From Colius striatus (Eukaryota; Chordata; Aves; Coliiformes; Coliidae), in contig NC_084790.1 in the NCBI RefSeq assembly GCF_028858725.1, positions 28,995,031 through 29,059,030 on the forward strand: a stretch of 64,000 bases of DNA, read 5' to 3'. The notes under the pieces are model-generated. The model was given only the letters and a program-made list of their open reading frames with translations. It did not search any database and was not told where the DNA came from. Both the position numbers and the translations under genes were made by a program. This document shows positions 12,701 through 27,700 of this stretch, piece by piece. Each line of letters starts with the position of its first letter. Positions within the stretch are counted from its first letter, which is position 1.

Positions 12701-15700
12701 ATATACAGTAATTACTAAATGAATCCTGTCTGGTGGCTGAAGGCGTTCACCTTCACACTTCCAGCTTAAGTGCAGCAGTGAGACAAGGAAAAGTATAGAA
12801 CTAAAGCATAGAAAGTATAGAACCGAGCTCACAGTGTCCACATATTTCTTAGTCTCAAGCACTCCATCCAAACCACACATAGTCCGCTTGTACCCTTGAT
12901 GCCTTGTCTATGCAAGTTGCACCACAGTAAGAAAAAAAAATTTTAAAAAATCACATAATTCAAAGTTCTTGCTTGTAACTTTCTCATCACAAATTATTTT
13001 CCCCAATTCTCAAAAAGCTCTGCATAAAAAACCCACGTGCTAGGGATGCTTACATTATGTAAGGACAGTTAAGCAGCATTCCCAAATAAAAACAGATGTT
13101 CAAGAAGTAAAAGGCATGACACTTATTAAAGTGTATTTTTTGAAACGTAGGATTTAAGTAATTGAAAAACATGTTTTCCATTCTTTTATAAGGAAGAATA
13201 TCAAAGCTGAGTTTTAAGTCTTTAGAGTGCAGTTTATAATTTGATTCTTCTATTTGTAAGCAAATATACCATAGTAGAAAGAAATCAAACATCTATCTGT
13301 TTTTAAAAGCTCTTCCCTCCTCCTCTGCCTATAGTTCTGGAAAAACCTTTCCTTTAAATTCTGGAAGAAAAATTTAACCTTATTAATTTCAAAACCAGGT
13401 TTGTCATGTACCTGCCTACATTTCCACTTGATCACAATTTCTGGCTGATACTTAGAGAGAAAAGACAAAATAATTACTTGTGTGCCACGTGCAAACAAGA
13501 ACTACTGTTAAGACTACTACCAAAAAACAGTATGAAGGAATATTTAGTACAAGTGTTACGTTATTAACGAAAGATATAAGTAGTATTCCTCAAGTTTTAG
13601 AATTAATGCTGAAAGGCTTTTTGTAGATACATAATTTTAGAAGGGAAAGAGGGTTAGAAAGAGCAAGTTCTAACAGAGTACTCACTTCCCTCCCATTTAT
13701 AGTGCAAAGACAGTTACTGTCCATTCAGTCTCATTTTAGGGTAGTGTTACTCATCATGGAAAAATAGGTCAACTGTTTTGTTGAGATTCAACAAACTTCT
13801 GGTAGCAAAATGAAAACTTTTACAGTATACAAACTATTTACCAAATCACATCAACAAAAGTAAAGTAATCCAAATGAAACTATGCAGTACTGCATATGAC
13901 TAGAACTGCACATTGCATATTATTACTCTAAATTACTAAAAAGTATTCTGATATGACGCTAAAAGGATGTACTGGTAGTACTCAGTTACTTTTTGGCCTG
14001 CTTTTTCTAGGCTCCTCAACTTCTCGTGTGTGCTCCTTGACCAAATTTTATTCTGGGGGAAGACTACTCAAAGTGGGGGCAGTTACAAACATGTACAAAT
14101 GAAAAAGTTAACTGAAGTAAAGCATTATTGTACTGCTAAAACGAACGGAAGTGAGAACATGCTACAAAACCAGCTGGAGTACTGTAACCAACCCAGGGGC
14201 CTACAGCACAAGACAAATGTGAAGTTAGAGCAGCAAAACAATCAAAGGGCTAGAACAATGTTTCCAATTAAGAAAGGCTGGGGAAACTGAAGTTGGCCAT
14301 TCTGAAGATTAAAAGGCTTCCCCATACTCAAGGGGGAGTTATGAAAAAGATTGAGACAGACTTTTTAACTGAGTCTGTAGTCAGGACAAAGGTTTTGAAC
14401 TGAAAAGGAGTAGGTTTAGACTGAACATAAGAAAAACATTTTTTATGATGAGGGTGGTGGGAAAACGGAACAGGTTGCCCAGAGAACCTGTAGATGGCTC
14501 ATCACTGTTGGTGTTCAAGGCCAGGCTAGATGGGGCTTGAGCAACTCGATGTAGTGATAGATGTCACTGCCCACGGCAATGGGGTTAGACTAGATCTTTG
14601 AAGGTCTCTTCTAACCCAAACCATTCTATGAATACTTCAGCATATCACAAATCAATGCATCTTAAGCAATCTCTTGCCTTTTATAGTGCTGCCTCCAGAG
14701 AAAGAAAAAATTCACATTCACCAACACTAAACTCCAGGTTTCATCATTGGATCTTCAGGACATTTTTACCCTGTATACCCAGAAAAAGGTACATACTTCT
14801 AGCATTGCACCCAGCTAAAATATCAGACACCAAGTTGTTACACCAACCACAACTTTGAATATCACAAAGTACAGGTTGCTGACAGATAATCAAGCCAGAA
14901 GGCTTTCTGCCACTTAATGGACAGAAACTGTATTGCAGTAAACTTCTACTAAGTGTTTTCAAATTCACTCACCATCCAGAGGGAAGGTCCCAAGTCTTAA
15001 TGGTACAGTCCATTGATGAAGTTATTAGCCATCGACCATCGGGACTGAAAGTCTAAAATAAAATAGTCATAAATGACAAGTCAGTCCCCACAGGAGATCC
15101 TGGATGAGTCTGCTCTCTGGCCGTAACACAAAAACTGATGCTACTTTATTAAAAGGGAGAAAAGGACAAAACTGAAAGCTATTTCAGGAGAGGGGTAACT
15201 ATGTAACACAGGATACATCTGGCTGTTAGTGAGAGCACCTTGGTCCTCACTTTTACATTAATGATGAAAACCACTAGGCATAAAACTGATTAAGCAAATA
15301 CTTGCTTGCATTTAAGAATTAATTAAGAAGCTAAAATCTATTTCAATGAACTCTACAAAGCCCTATTACACAAAATGCAAAATAAGGAACTACCAGCATG
15401 TTGCATAACCTCAAATTTATTTACATCTTTTATTTACCTGGTTCATCTTTTCTATGTATACAATTTAAATAGTTTCACAATTTTGCTCCTCAATGTGGTT
15501 TCCATTATTCCTAATGGTTTGTTTTGTTACACTAAAAAATCGCTTGTTGAAAAGTTACAGTAAAATCCCAAATCACACTAAAAACACACATCCACTGGAA
15601 CAGTAAACATTTTAACTTGAAAATTAACATAGCCAAGACTTCTGTAGAGCTCAACTATAACTTTACCATTCGCAGCTAACTATGTCACTCATTGACTTAC

Positions 15701-18700
15701 TACATGCAGAGAAATCCACTACCTTTAAAACAAACTTGAGCACATCACCTCTTACAGAAAATGAGTTCAAAATTACCATGTCATTAATCTGCCCATGGTG
15801 TCCTGAGAATGTCCTGACAATCCTCCTGGTTTCTATATCCAAAACACTAATAGTGAAGTCATCAAAGGCAATTCCCAGAATACCGCTGCCAAGAATCATT
15901 AGCACATGTGAACAGTGAACACTCAGAGACAAAATATAAAAAACAACATCCTTATATATTGCTACAAAAATCTTTTATCTTGAGATACTTAACAGTAGTA
16001 CATTCCTTCAGTCTAATGAAATATCTTGTAATCACTTTGTTTTGTCAACCAGTAGTCAGTTGTATTTCAAAGCACAAGAAGTTTAAACTTTATTAGAATA
16101 TTTGGTTGCTATTCAAGATACAGATACATACAAAGCAAAACAATATGTCCATGAAAAAGCTTCAGTTTATTACCTATCTCTGTGAAGCAGAATTCCACTT
16201 GGAGAAAAAGAAAGCTCAGTGGAGTAAATCAGATCTTTAGTTTTGAATTTCCAAAATTTAATCAATCCTTCACTACCAGCTGTGATTACCAACTGGTTTA
16301 ATCCATCCACTGCTACTCCCCTAATGGCCCCCTTGTGTGCTGCAAATCAAGGGAAAAGAAAGTTACTCAGAATTTAAACAAAGCACCGCAATCAGCAGAG
16401 TGACAAACACTGTTCTGTATATCTTCACGTAACTACACTAAACGAGCAGTAAGCTTACGAAAAAATTCTGAAGTCACCTGATAAGACTGCTTGAATATTA
16501 TAAGTTTCTTTATCAGTACAGAAACAAAATTGCTTTCAGTTAAGCATCTAAAATCCAATACACAAGTTGTTAGTAACTGAAGCTGAATATTAGCTTTTAT
16601 TTTTGCTTTCGGTTTTGGAGTAGGAAGGTGAAGGGGGCAGGTTAATATGAGATTTGAGGGCCCTTTTGAACAACTTAAGGAAGGCCTGCAGGGGGCCCAA
16701 TCATTGCAGACAAAATTTATAGCCCAAGTTCTGGCACAAAGTCTGGATGGAAGTCTTCCTAAGCTACTTTACATTGCAGTGTAAGTTCCTCTGGTTTTGG
16801 ATCCGTTTTATTTCTTAATCTATGCCTAGGGCTACTGGCCCGTAACCAAACTTTTAAAATTCTTTCCACTCTTAATTAGTGATGTTATTAGGAGACTACC
16901 TCATGTTTGCTATTCTCAATGGCTTTTAGAAACTCAGTAAAGTTTAACGGCTTCCTTGTTTCTACAACAACAACAAAAATCAGATCACAAAGGCCCTATT
17001 ATAAACTTCAGACTTACAAAGCAAACATACATGAGGATATGTGCAATATATATGTACACAACCACTAAAAGCAAAATCATCTGAACACTGTCAGTTATAT
17101 TAAGCCCTAAGTTTGCATCTGGGTAGTTGAAAATAATAGCATAGGTGAAGAATTGGACTTGCTTACGATTCCAGTTTCTCAGGTATGTAAAGTATTTTTT
17201 CATTTTTAAGCAAGTAGCACAAGATTGATGAAAAAATTCACCTCAGACAGAGCCCTGTAACAGGAAGCCAAGTGACTGCCTTAAAAACAGACGAGGCTAG
17301 AGGATCACATGTGAGTGCTAACCATTTTGGTAACTGACAATTTTGTGTTGATTACAACTAAATGTATGCTAACTCCAGAGCCGTTAAAACTATCAGGGAT
17401 CCTGTCCCTCAGAGTGAGTTTTAAATTACTTGTGATTACAGTCTAAGATAGAACAGTGCAGTGTAGTCAGAAAAATAAAAAAAAAATCTCAAATTCAATT
17501 CAGAAACTTCATTAAATTTCCCAGATGACAGAATACCAGGTTGCTGCTGTTGTTAAGAGTCGATATTTTAAAAAGGTAGCGATTCATACCTCTTTCTTTG
17601 CCATAACATCCTCTGTGAATGCCAGACTGCATGTTATACACATCTACCTGTCCAGTTGACAGACCAATTACAGTAAAGTTCCCACAAGAAGTAATGTCGA
17701 CTGCCTTTCAAAGGGAAAAAACCCACAACATCTATGATAACAATTCTTTAAGTGAATATCTAATTAGTAAAATTGTTAAAAGACATATCAGAAATACAAA
17801 ATACTAATATGTTTTTACTAGACTTCTTCAACAAAAACTACACAGAATATACAACTGATTACACCTCAAAAAGTAGAGAGGAAAACTCTTAAAATAAGCT
17901 AATACTCAACAAGGGATAAATATAGCAGTGCGTGCTTACGAATGACAGTGAATGCTGACTTCATGACATCCATCAGAAGTCATATCTAATAATATCAACA
18001 CTGTAACCTAAATGACTAATCTATATGATCAAACCACAAATTTAATCCCTAAAATGAAGTTAAAGCACACCTCTTTCCATGCCTGTACTGCCAAAGGCAA
18101 CCCAAAATAGGGTATGTTCACACACATAACTTAAACAATTTGAAACAAAGAAACAATGATCTAGATGTCTTTGGAAAGATACAGTCCAAAGGATCTAGTA
18201 GCTAAAAGAAAACCATGTATTTACAACTGAATTGATCTTGATTACCACTTAGCTACTAAGCTTAAGGTCAGAAAAATAGTCTATCACAAGATACAGTAGT
18301 AACACCAATGCCTAGCACAGGAAGTACGCCACAGTAACTACTTGTCTTGCAAGCTCATGAGACTCAGTAAATACATCCCTTTCACTGACTGACTTTCACT
18401 GTGTCCAGCTTCATGCTGTAAAGCATTTTGGAGGGAATATCCTGCCAGCAATTTAGAAATACATTTTTCTGTATTGCCAAAAAAAGGTGTCTTTAGCTTT
18501 ATGCACTCAGAGCACAATGATCATCACAGTCACATAGTCAGCTCCACATCACTATGACAGATTAAAGGTAAACACCAACTATCAGAATCTGAAAATGAAA
18601 TCTGTACTTAACCTGGATGTTTGAGGAAAAAAAGCATACACAGCATTTTTGTAAAGATCATATACATTACAAAACAGCTAGTAGGACATGCTGAGCTGGC

Positions 18701-21700
18701 AGAAGGCACTTTTCAAAGCAACTAAAACATGTTTAGATAGCACCTTTTCATTCTAAATATTGCTTCTGTACAAACAAATCAAAATAACTGTAATTCTGTA
18801 ATGCTGAAGAAACATTATCCTAAATAAACTTACTGTTGCACATATATCAATAGGTTTGTATTTGCTAAATTCTTCTGGCCTCAGTTTATGAACTCCCATC
18901 GAAGTTTTCTGATAGTTCCAGGTTGTACAGGTTATATACCCTTGATGGCAAGCAACAATACCATCCCAGTCACTCTGATGTGCCACTTCTGCAATGTAAC
19001 ACATACTACTTTTAGAAATAATCATTTTAAACTAAAATACTTTTCTGATAAAATAAATGTACTTTCAAATACTTTTCAGGCAGAACAGTTAAAATTCAAC
19101 ATTCTCATTGGACAGTCAAAGACTACCATTCAGAAAAAATACCTGATAAACCACTGTGAATATGCTACTTAACTAAAACATGAACAAAACTACAAAAACA
19201 TTTTTGGTATGTTTCATGCCTTGGTATGTTTGAGTCTGTGGATTGAAAAGCATATTAGAACTTAAATGGTTCAAACTGCTCAATTTCTACACACTTCTAG
19301 ATGAGTCTCTTAACTGTTTCATCAGCTTCTGAAACAGAAGCCATTAGAGCAACAACTTAAAGCAAGGTTTAAGAGCTGTTTCACACAGCGAAAGACTTTT
19401 GCATTTGCTGCAAAACTGTTTCTCAAAAACTCAGTATCCAAACTTACTCTAAACAAAATGCACTTAAAAAAATGTTTTGTTTTGTCTTCGAATCCATTTA
19501 AAGTAGTTCTATTACCTTAATCAGGCACGTCTAATATTATTTTTTAAAGTGCATATATATACACACACACACTCCCCTATTTAAGTACATACCGATAGAC
19601 TGTATCACTTAAGTCTGCAAATATTACTTATATTCAAATAGCTACACAAAATTGTAAATCCAAATCTTTCAACACAGGAAACAATCAGCTATCCTCAGAG
19701 GACAAAGTAATAGCTACTTTTAAGACAAAACAGACTTCAAGTGTGAAGAGGAGGTCATTAATTTAAAGAAACATTTTCTGATGGAGCAAAAGTAATTGCA
19801 ATTCTGATTTAAAAAGTTAGGTTCCCTATTTGTGTACTGAATTACAATGAACAGATTAATTGAAATTTGGCTTTGAAAAGTGACTCAAAGGGATTGAGGA
19901 ATAAAAATCAACCACTATAACTAAGATTTCCTAAACTGACAAAGATCTTCATTCCCCCACTAATTGCTGGTTTACCAGCATAATGTATATACCAGGTGAT
20001 TTTGTCCCTGGTGCTGGAGATTTTCAAGCAAAGAGACAGTTAAACATAAAGACACTTAAAGAGAAAAATTTACCAAGTAAAATGTAATTTTTTACTGTTC
20101 CTCAACAGCTCACTAAGGGCCACAGAATTTCAATATTTCCTCTTAGGCTCAGAGGAACCTCGTGAGGTTCGACAAGGGCAAGTGCAGAGTCCTGCATTTG
20201 GGGAGGAACAACCTCATGCACCAGGACAGGCTGGGGATTGACCTGCTGGAGAGCAGCTCTGCAGAGAGACAGCTCTGTTGGTTGACAATAGACTAACCAT
20301 AAGTCAGCAATGTGTCCTCATGGCCAAGAAGGCATCCTGGGATGCATCTAGAAAAATGTGGCCAGCAGATCAAGGGAAGTTCCCCTCCCGCTCTCCTCCG
20401 CCCAGGTGAGGCCTCATCTGGAGTCCTGTGTCCAGGTCTGGGCTCCCCAGCTCAAGAGAGACAGGAAACTTCTGGAGAGAGTCCAGCATAGGGCCACCAA
20501 GATGATCAGGGGACTGGAGTATCTTCCTTAAGAGGTGTCTCCTTCCTTGGAAGTCTTCAGGACCCACCTGGATGTGTTCCTGGGCGACCTGGTCTAGGTG
20601 GACCTACTTTGGCAGGGGGGCTGGACTAGACAATCTCTAAAGCTCCCTTCCAAACCCTAACATTCTATGATTCATCTTGATACAACACAGGCCTTCAGAA
20701 CAATAGCGTCTTGAGGGTTAAAAGACAAAATGAAGACATGGTGAATTCTAACATTTCAAAGACAACTTACCTGAAGCAAAGACTGTAATTGGTGGAAGTG
20801 CCATTGAATCAAGTTTAAGACCTTTCTTTTTTGATTTCTTCTTATTAATGGAACCTTAAAAAAGAAATTAAGTCTCAATCTCACAGCTCTAAAATTGGTT
20901 TAAAAAGGATTATTTACTAAATGTAAAGCTCCTACTAAACTTAGAAAAATGTAGCTTACATTAACATGGCATTGCATTTACCTAGGGTTTGAAGAGCTAA
21001 GAACATTATTAACAGGGTTCCTGTCAAAATTCATGCAATGCTGAGCAAATCACTAGCCTTTTCCATTCACAGATGTATTACTCAACCCATTTGCTTCAGG
21101 AACTTTTGCTGACATCCTGAAGCTGAGGTCCCCCCACCACATTTAAAACCATGGTCATACAGAAATGGCTATATAAAGCAACATATAATACCCAGCCCTT
21201 TCAACAACCTGTCAGGAATTTCAAATTTATGCCCAAAGCACATATATAATGAATTCACATACAACTTTATATTTGAATCTATGCAAATATATATATATAT
21301 AGATAACTAAAAAGAAGAATCATTTTAGCCTCCCTGAGCCTTGCTCTTGGAATTGTACAACAAAGTGTCTCTTAACCATGGCATTGGGAAGATGATCTGG
21401 TTTTAAAATTGAACTCTAGATTAAATCAAAGGAACTAAAGAAACATAAATTTACTAATAATTTAGCCAATTGACTAGAAAGAGAATGGGGTAAAAAGTTA
21501 TTATGCATGCTGAACTGTCAGATGCTGCTTTATAAATTTTTAATACAAAAATCTTGTCCAATGTTTCCCACACTGACAGTCAACATTAAATTTCTATCTA
21601 AAAATTACATTTCTATCTAAACAAGTCAGAGAGTACATTTTGTGTACAAGAGGAAGGGCTGAATTTGCAGAACAGAGGTGAATTCTTTTCATCCAAGAGT

Positions 21701-24700
21701 TAAAAGTGAAAATAAGGCGTTTCTAACCTTTTAGCTCTGGTTTACGTAACGACTTTCCAGGTTTTTTTTTCACCAATATTTTTACTTCCACTGAAATACT
21801 TACCACGTCCTAAACTTTTATTAAACTTTTCATGCACTGTTGAAAAAGACTGCAATGTTCCATCTTGACCTGTCAAAACATTAACAGAGAGGAGTTAAGT
21901 GCAAAAATCAACTTACTGTTTACTCATCTGTTTTATGGACATCTCCATGTTCATCTGTCCCTTCCTCTTCTTTCTGCACCATAATATCTAGCTCTTTCCA
22001 GGTTTTTCTGATTAAAATCTTTAATAAACTGTTACATCCTTCAAATACCTCCATAATACTTGCCAGGCTTTCCCATGACCCCATATACTCCCTCACAACA
22101 TTCCCTTCATTATCCTTTGTCTAACAAGGCTGTAGCTGGTTAAGGACTACACGTATGTTAGCAAGTAAGCTAATTCAAACAAATGGTACAGGCTGAGTTG
22201 TACATCTTTCCTGTTAACAATGACACCTAATGGGGTTTCCCTCCTCTACCCAGTGACCAACGTTCACAGCATTGATAGGAAAATAGTTCTATTTAATAGG
22301 TAGATAAAAGGCTCAAATTTGAACTGGCAATCAGGTCTATTTTATAGGGGTGACACTGACAAGGCAGAACTAGAAACTAACAGAAAATGAAACAACACAA
22401 CAGAAGTAAAATTAAAGGCAGCAAGATGATTTCAAAAACCAGACGAATCACAAAACACTCTTACTTGTCCAAACAAGAAAGGAAACAGAAAAGTAGTCAA
22501 AGTGAACTTTAAGAACCTGAAAGACAACGAAACAATTACAGTATCCAAGCAAACTTTCCTCACTGCTATGATAAAGAAATAATGTACATACTGGGAACCA
22601 GGAGAAATGTTAAGCAGGATGAAAGTCAGAAACATTGGTGAAATTTTACAAAGTGAATCTGTGGAGATGTCTGGTCTAAGGAACCAGTAGCGCTTGAGTG
22701 GCACCCCAAAGCATTGCTACCTCATTTCTGTTGAACAAAGTGTTACCACTGGTTCAGAAAAGATTCTAACAAATCAGTCTCCTTACACTGCAGACACATC
22801 AGATCTCAAAGCTTGACACCCTTTCCACTTTAACGGTGGTCTCTATGTCCTCTCCATATACTTCAGTACAGTTAAAAAAGCAATGAACTGCAAAAGCAAA
22901 TGAGAGGGTTTCTTACGCAAATCTTGACTGTTACTGTGGTTCCTCTGGTGTGAGCTGAATTGCTGTCAAGTAACTAGTTACTTGAATCCAAGTTACTAGC
23001 TGGACAGTCAGCAACATTTTAGCACAAGTGTATTTGCTGCACCATTTGAGGTGTAACATTCATTAAAATGTAATGTAAAGTTTTCAAATATTGCTTCACA
23101 GTAATTAAAGATTAGGTGAAAAGTCACTATTATTCTATTACTGAAGTTTTCTGGGACACAAAAGAGTTTTCTGATATAGTAGTTAATTTCCTAAGAGGTC
23201 TATTTATAGATTTGTAAATATGCCAGGTTTCTGAGGAAGGGCAGTCGCATATTTTTACACTTTTAGATTAACATCTTGGGAACAAGTGACCTTAGGAATA
23301 TATACTACAGACACCATTGAGCTGTAACAAATTACACAGACATTGCAAATGACAAAGCTTGCTCAAACTAGAGGGAAAAGTGGAGTGTCTCCTCTGAGCT
23401 ACCAAATGCACTATGCGGCTCTTTTTTCCCCGTGACAACAGAATTTCCCTAGTTGTTCCAGGTTTTCATTTTGACCAGTTGACAGTTCCTTAGGATATAA
23501 TAAAATAACTTGTACTCATCAAACATATAAATATGGATGAGAAAAGCAGCTCCTAAGCTTTTCTGCTTTTAACTACTTTTTAGTCTGCCTGCTGAAGTAT
23601 GTTTCTCTAGGGAAATCATTAAACAGTTTGATACAGTAATAAATTGTACTGTCTACAGTAATAATGATACTGTCTACACTAATCAGATACTATGTCTTAT
23701 AAATACACATAAGATACAACATGTAACTTACTGTATCAATAAAATAAAGACACTTAGCTCCATATGTCTTCCTTATCACAGCAAACAATCAGACTGAAGG
23801 ATAAAAACGCAAATTCATACCTGCACTAAGAATCTGCTCTCCATTTTGCCCATGGTATCTGATTTTTGTTGGTGGTGCACTATGTCCCATTCGGCTTCTC
23901 AAGACACGCCCGGTACCACCAGGTCCATCAAAAATCCACACCTGTCTCCCAGAAAAAAAAAAAAAAAGCAAAAAACCAAAGCTAATTAATATCGCTTGCC
24001 AATAACTACACATCTTGGCAGTGGAATATGATTCTATGAAGCTTAACTGGGAGCTGGTGAACTTCACACGCTGGCTTTTATCCTTGGTCCTAAAACTGCC
24101 AGTTTCTAACACAGCAATTGATTGTTCACCACTGTCCATTCTGCCCTTTCAACAAAGGTTGATGGCATCAGAGTTCACAGAACACGTGGCATTTGTTGTC
24201 AACAGCAACTGCTCATGACCCAGAACACTATAAAAACAGCTGAAGATTCAAGATAGTGCACCAGGACATAAAGTACGGTTCTCGAAAAGTAGATCCAAAG
24301 TTTTGTTCTTCAAGGCTATCATGAAGCAATAAATGAAGCAATGACATCACTGCAATGTACAGAGCCAGCAACTTTATTAACTTTTATTGTATTTGTTTAA
24401 TTTGAGAATTGCTACTTCAATACAAATGAAACACACTTATGAGGACTGTAAGAGAAAAAACAACGTAACGGGAGATAGCAGCAGCTATTGTAACTTACCC
24501 GTAGAGCATTATCAGCCGCATTAGTAATCAGAAGAGGCTCTCCAGGGACAAATGACATACCAGCTATTGCTGTGGAGTGGGCATCTTTCATCTGACACAT
24601 TAGTTTATTCTCCTCTAGATCCCACAAAGCAATGTGTCCAATTGGGCTACCAGCTGCCATAACTGGGTGACCATCTACTCAAAAAAAGAGAGGTTTCCTT

Positions 24701-27700
24701 ATTGACATTCATCTCATCCTTACTAAGTTCTAACATCTTAAAACTGATGCAAAAAAAGGAAATCACAAGGAAATCACAATCACAAGGAAAAAATAAATCT
24801 CAAGTTGGTTCTAAAAATACGTTTTAACAGAAATGTTCTAGTATTTCAAACAGAAGAGAAACAAAGTCCACTGACAATGAAACCAGGAAATCAAATAACA
24901 ACAAATATATCTAAATTCAGCAGCTGATGCTAGAGGTTTTACCTGAAATCACAAGGGATACTGTACCTGCACTACTTTCAAAAGTTACTCTACACCCCAG
25001 ATTCTTCCCAAAACGTCTGGAGTAATCTAACATTTCCAGATGTGAGAGCTATTCCATGACCACTCTAGAAGTTATCAGTCTTTTTTTTATATCCTCTTTA
25101 ATGTTTTGGGCTCAACAGCTTGCAAAATCAAATTACAAAAGTTTATTACAGGTTTATTCAATTAGTCTAAGTAATAATTAAAACACCAGTACACAGATTT
25201 TCTGATTTTGTTCTATATGCTCTATCTTGTCTGATATTAAGGAGATAAAACCATCATATAACTTCTAAACTAATACTACAAATATTCAAGTTTTAAAACT
25301 TAACATATCAAGACAAAATTCCACTAAATATCTTGCAGAATTGGTAACTAATCTTTTTGCACCAAGAGAAGAAAAATGCCAGTTTCCAATCTGCAATTAC
25401 AGACATCATAGACAACTAAACCAGACAGGTGTAGAGTTTTCTTTTTTGGTAAAGCTTCATAGATACGGAAGTTTGCCAAGTTTATTTTAATTCAAACAAA
25501 GAGCACTGTACTCAAAGGCTAAATTGAGTACATTAGTTCAGAACAAACAGGCAATATTTACACTAAATTTTCTTAACTATAAAGACAGGAGGGAGAGAGA
25601 TTAAGGAACATCCGAAAGCCACACACTAAGGCAAGCAGTGAAAGTTATTCAACTTTATTAACATTTTGAGTTAAATGAATGACACAAAAAGGCACTTTTC
25701 CCACTTCTTACAAGTCTTTCCACAAGTCTCTCCAGTAGCATTTTTCTTCAACAGGGTCTGCATTAATCTATATTCTGTTAAGATTTGCAAATTTGTCTAT
25801 TCAAATGAGGCTCCGTATCAACAGCCCCATGGGAAGGATCAACATTGAAGTTACTAGCTTTGCTCATTAAGACAAAAAAACCCCAAAAAACTTGTGAATG
25901 TAAACAGTGTTCCTCAGTAACATCCATTCAGTAGTCACCCAACTATTAACATTCTAACTTTGTTTTGGAAGGGGAAGACAGTACTGATAAGCAGGTTTAG
26001 ATACATAGGATATGTTTCGGTAAGTAGGTTTGGATCAGTGTACTGATCACTCTGCAAGGACTCTGGTAACCATTCACTCTTGGCACACTGTACACCTGTA
26101 CAGAGTACTGTATGTCACATTTCCTGTGCATGGACTAAGTGCACAGAAAATGCTCTAAAACAGACACTACAATGAAAATACAGCTTCTCCTTTTCTTACT
26201 GGTAAATGTTTAGATTATCTACTGCCATTGAAAACTAAAACTCTCCAATCAAATTTTGATTCTGAAATGCTTTATCAAAATACATTCTCCTAGCTTTCCC
26301 AGTTTTATACGTATTTTCACTAAAAATGCTAAAACTTGCCTGTACGAAAAGATATCGCTGTGATGGGACCCCACTCTTGTTGAAATTTCATCAGTGTTTC
26401 ATCAAACTTAATATTGTGTACAATGACATGACCAGATACAAGACCAACTGCAACGACATCCACTGCTGGAGCCTGGAAGAAAAATTAAACAGTTGACATG
26501 AAAAAGGCTACACTACCAGTAGCAATATGTAACAGGACAACATATATCAAAGTCCAGAACAAACAGTAAAGAAATAAATAAGGCATCTTGCATAAGATCT
26601 ATTTATATTACCTTAATGCACAACAAAACATTTGATAAATTTAAACAAAAAATGAGAAACACAAAATTTTGCACTTAAGCCTCATTTCATTGGATGAAAT
26701 AATTTTGTTTCCAGAAGCTGGAACTCCCTTAAAAAAGCCTCTCACCTTGAGCCTTCAGTAGCTCTGATAGACAACTGTACACCCTGCTACAACCCCCCTT
26801 TATCCTCAAATTCTATCCAGGACAGCTACAGACCATTTTCAAAGCTGTCACTGATGCTACCAGTAAGTTTTAATTAATCTCTATATATATCAAGATACAG
26901 CAAATGCAATTACAATATTTTCCCCAATTCAGCCAAATCTATATTTTATTAACCTCTGAAGCAAAATAAATGTAGCAGTTACATGACACATATGCATCTT
27001 GCAAACAACCTGTTTCTGTGAATTCGTTACATCCTTTGGTGAATTAAGACCATAGCTAAGACACTAAATACAATAAATCTAGGGCCAGAGGCAGGGAAGA
27101 TAATAAACCTCCAAGTCTCCCTCTCTTCCGTATCTAAAATGCTCATGTAAGAGTTATTAAAACTACCTAAGAGAAGTAAACTCTTAAATTTTAAACAATT
27201 ATATTTTGCCTGCAATTCTTGACTAGTTATGTAAGAAAATAAGATAGCAAAAATACTAACTTGTGCAAGAGTTGTGACCGCTGAGTGCCATCCTGGAAAC
27301 GAATATAACAGCTTGCTGGAAAACAAAGACAAACAAAATCCACAAATAATCAACTCTTGGGGATTTTCCACAACAAAATGGATGCTTTATATTCAGTTTC
27401 ACAGAAAAGTATGTCAGCTTTCTGTCCTTAAAAATTAAAAAAATCCAAAACTGTGATACTAATAAGGTTAAGAATAAAACTTACAGTTAGCTTTTACTGG
27501 AGTTAAGTGCCATACATCAATATCTCAAAGATGATACAATTACATAACATGAATAGAGAAGACCCTGTATGCCAGTTGCTCTCCATGTGTTTCTATTTGG
27601 AACACACCTCTCCAGAATTCTTAACAACCACAAAAATTCAGTTTTCTCATAAAAACAATTCCTTCATTTGATTTGGTAACTTCCCCAAATGAAGACACTA

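Noticed and set aside
27027..27371. 115-codon minus-strand frame as a gene
   Set aside because: Only its 55-nt stretch at 27261-27315 is real (WDR36 exon 6); the rest is intron.
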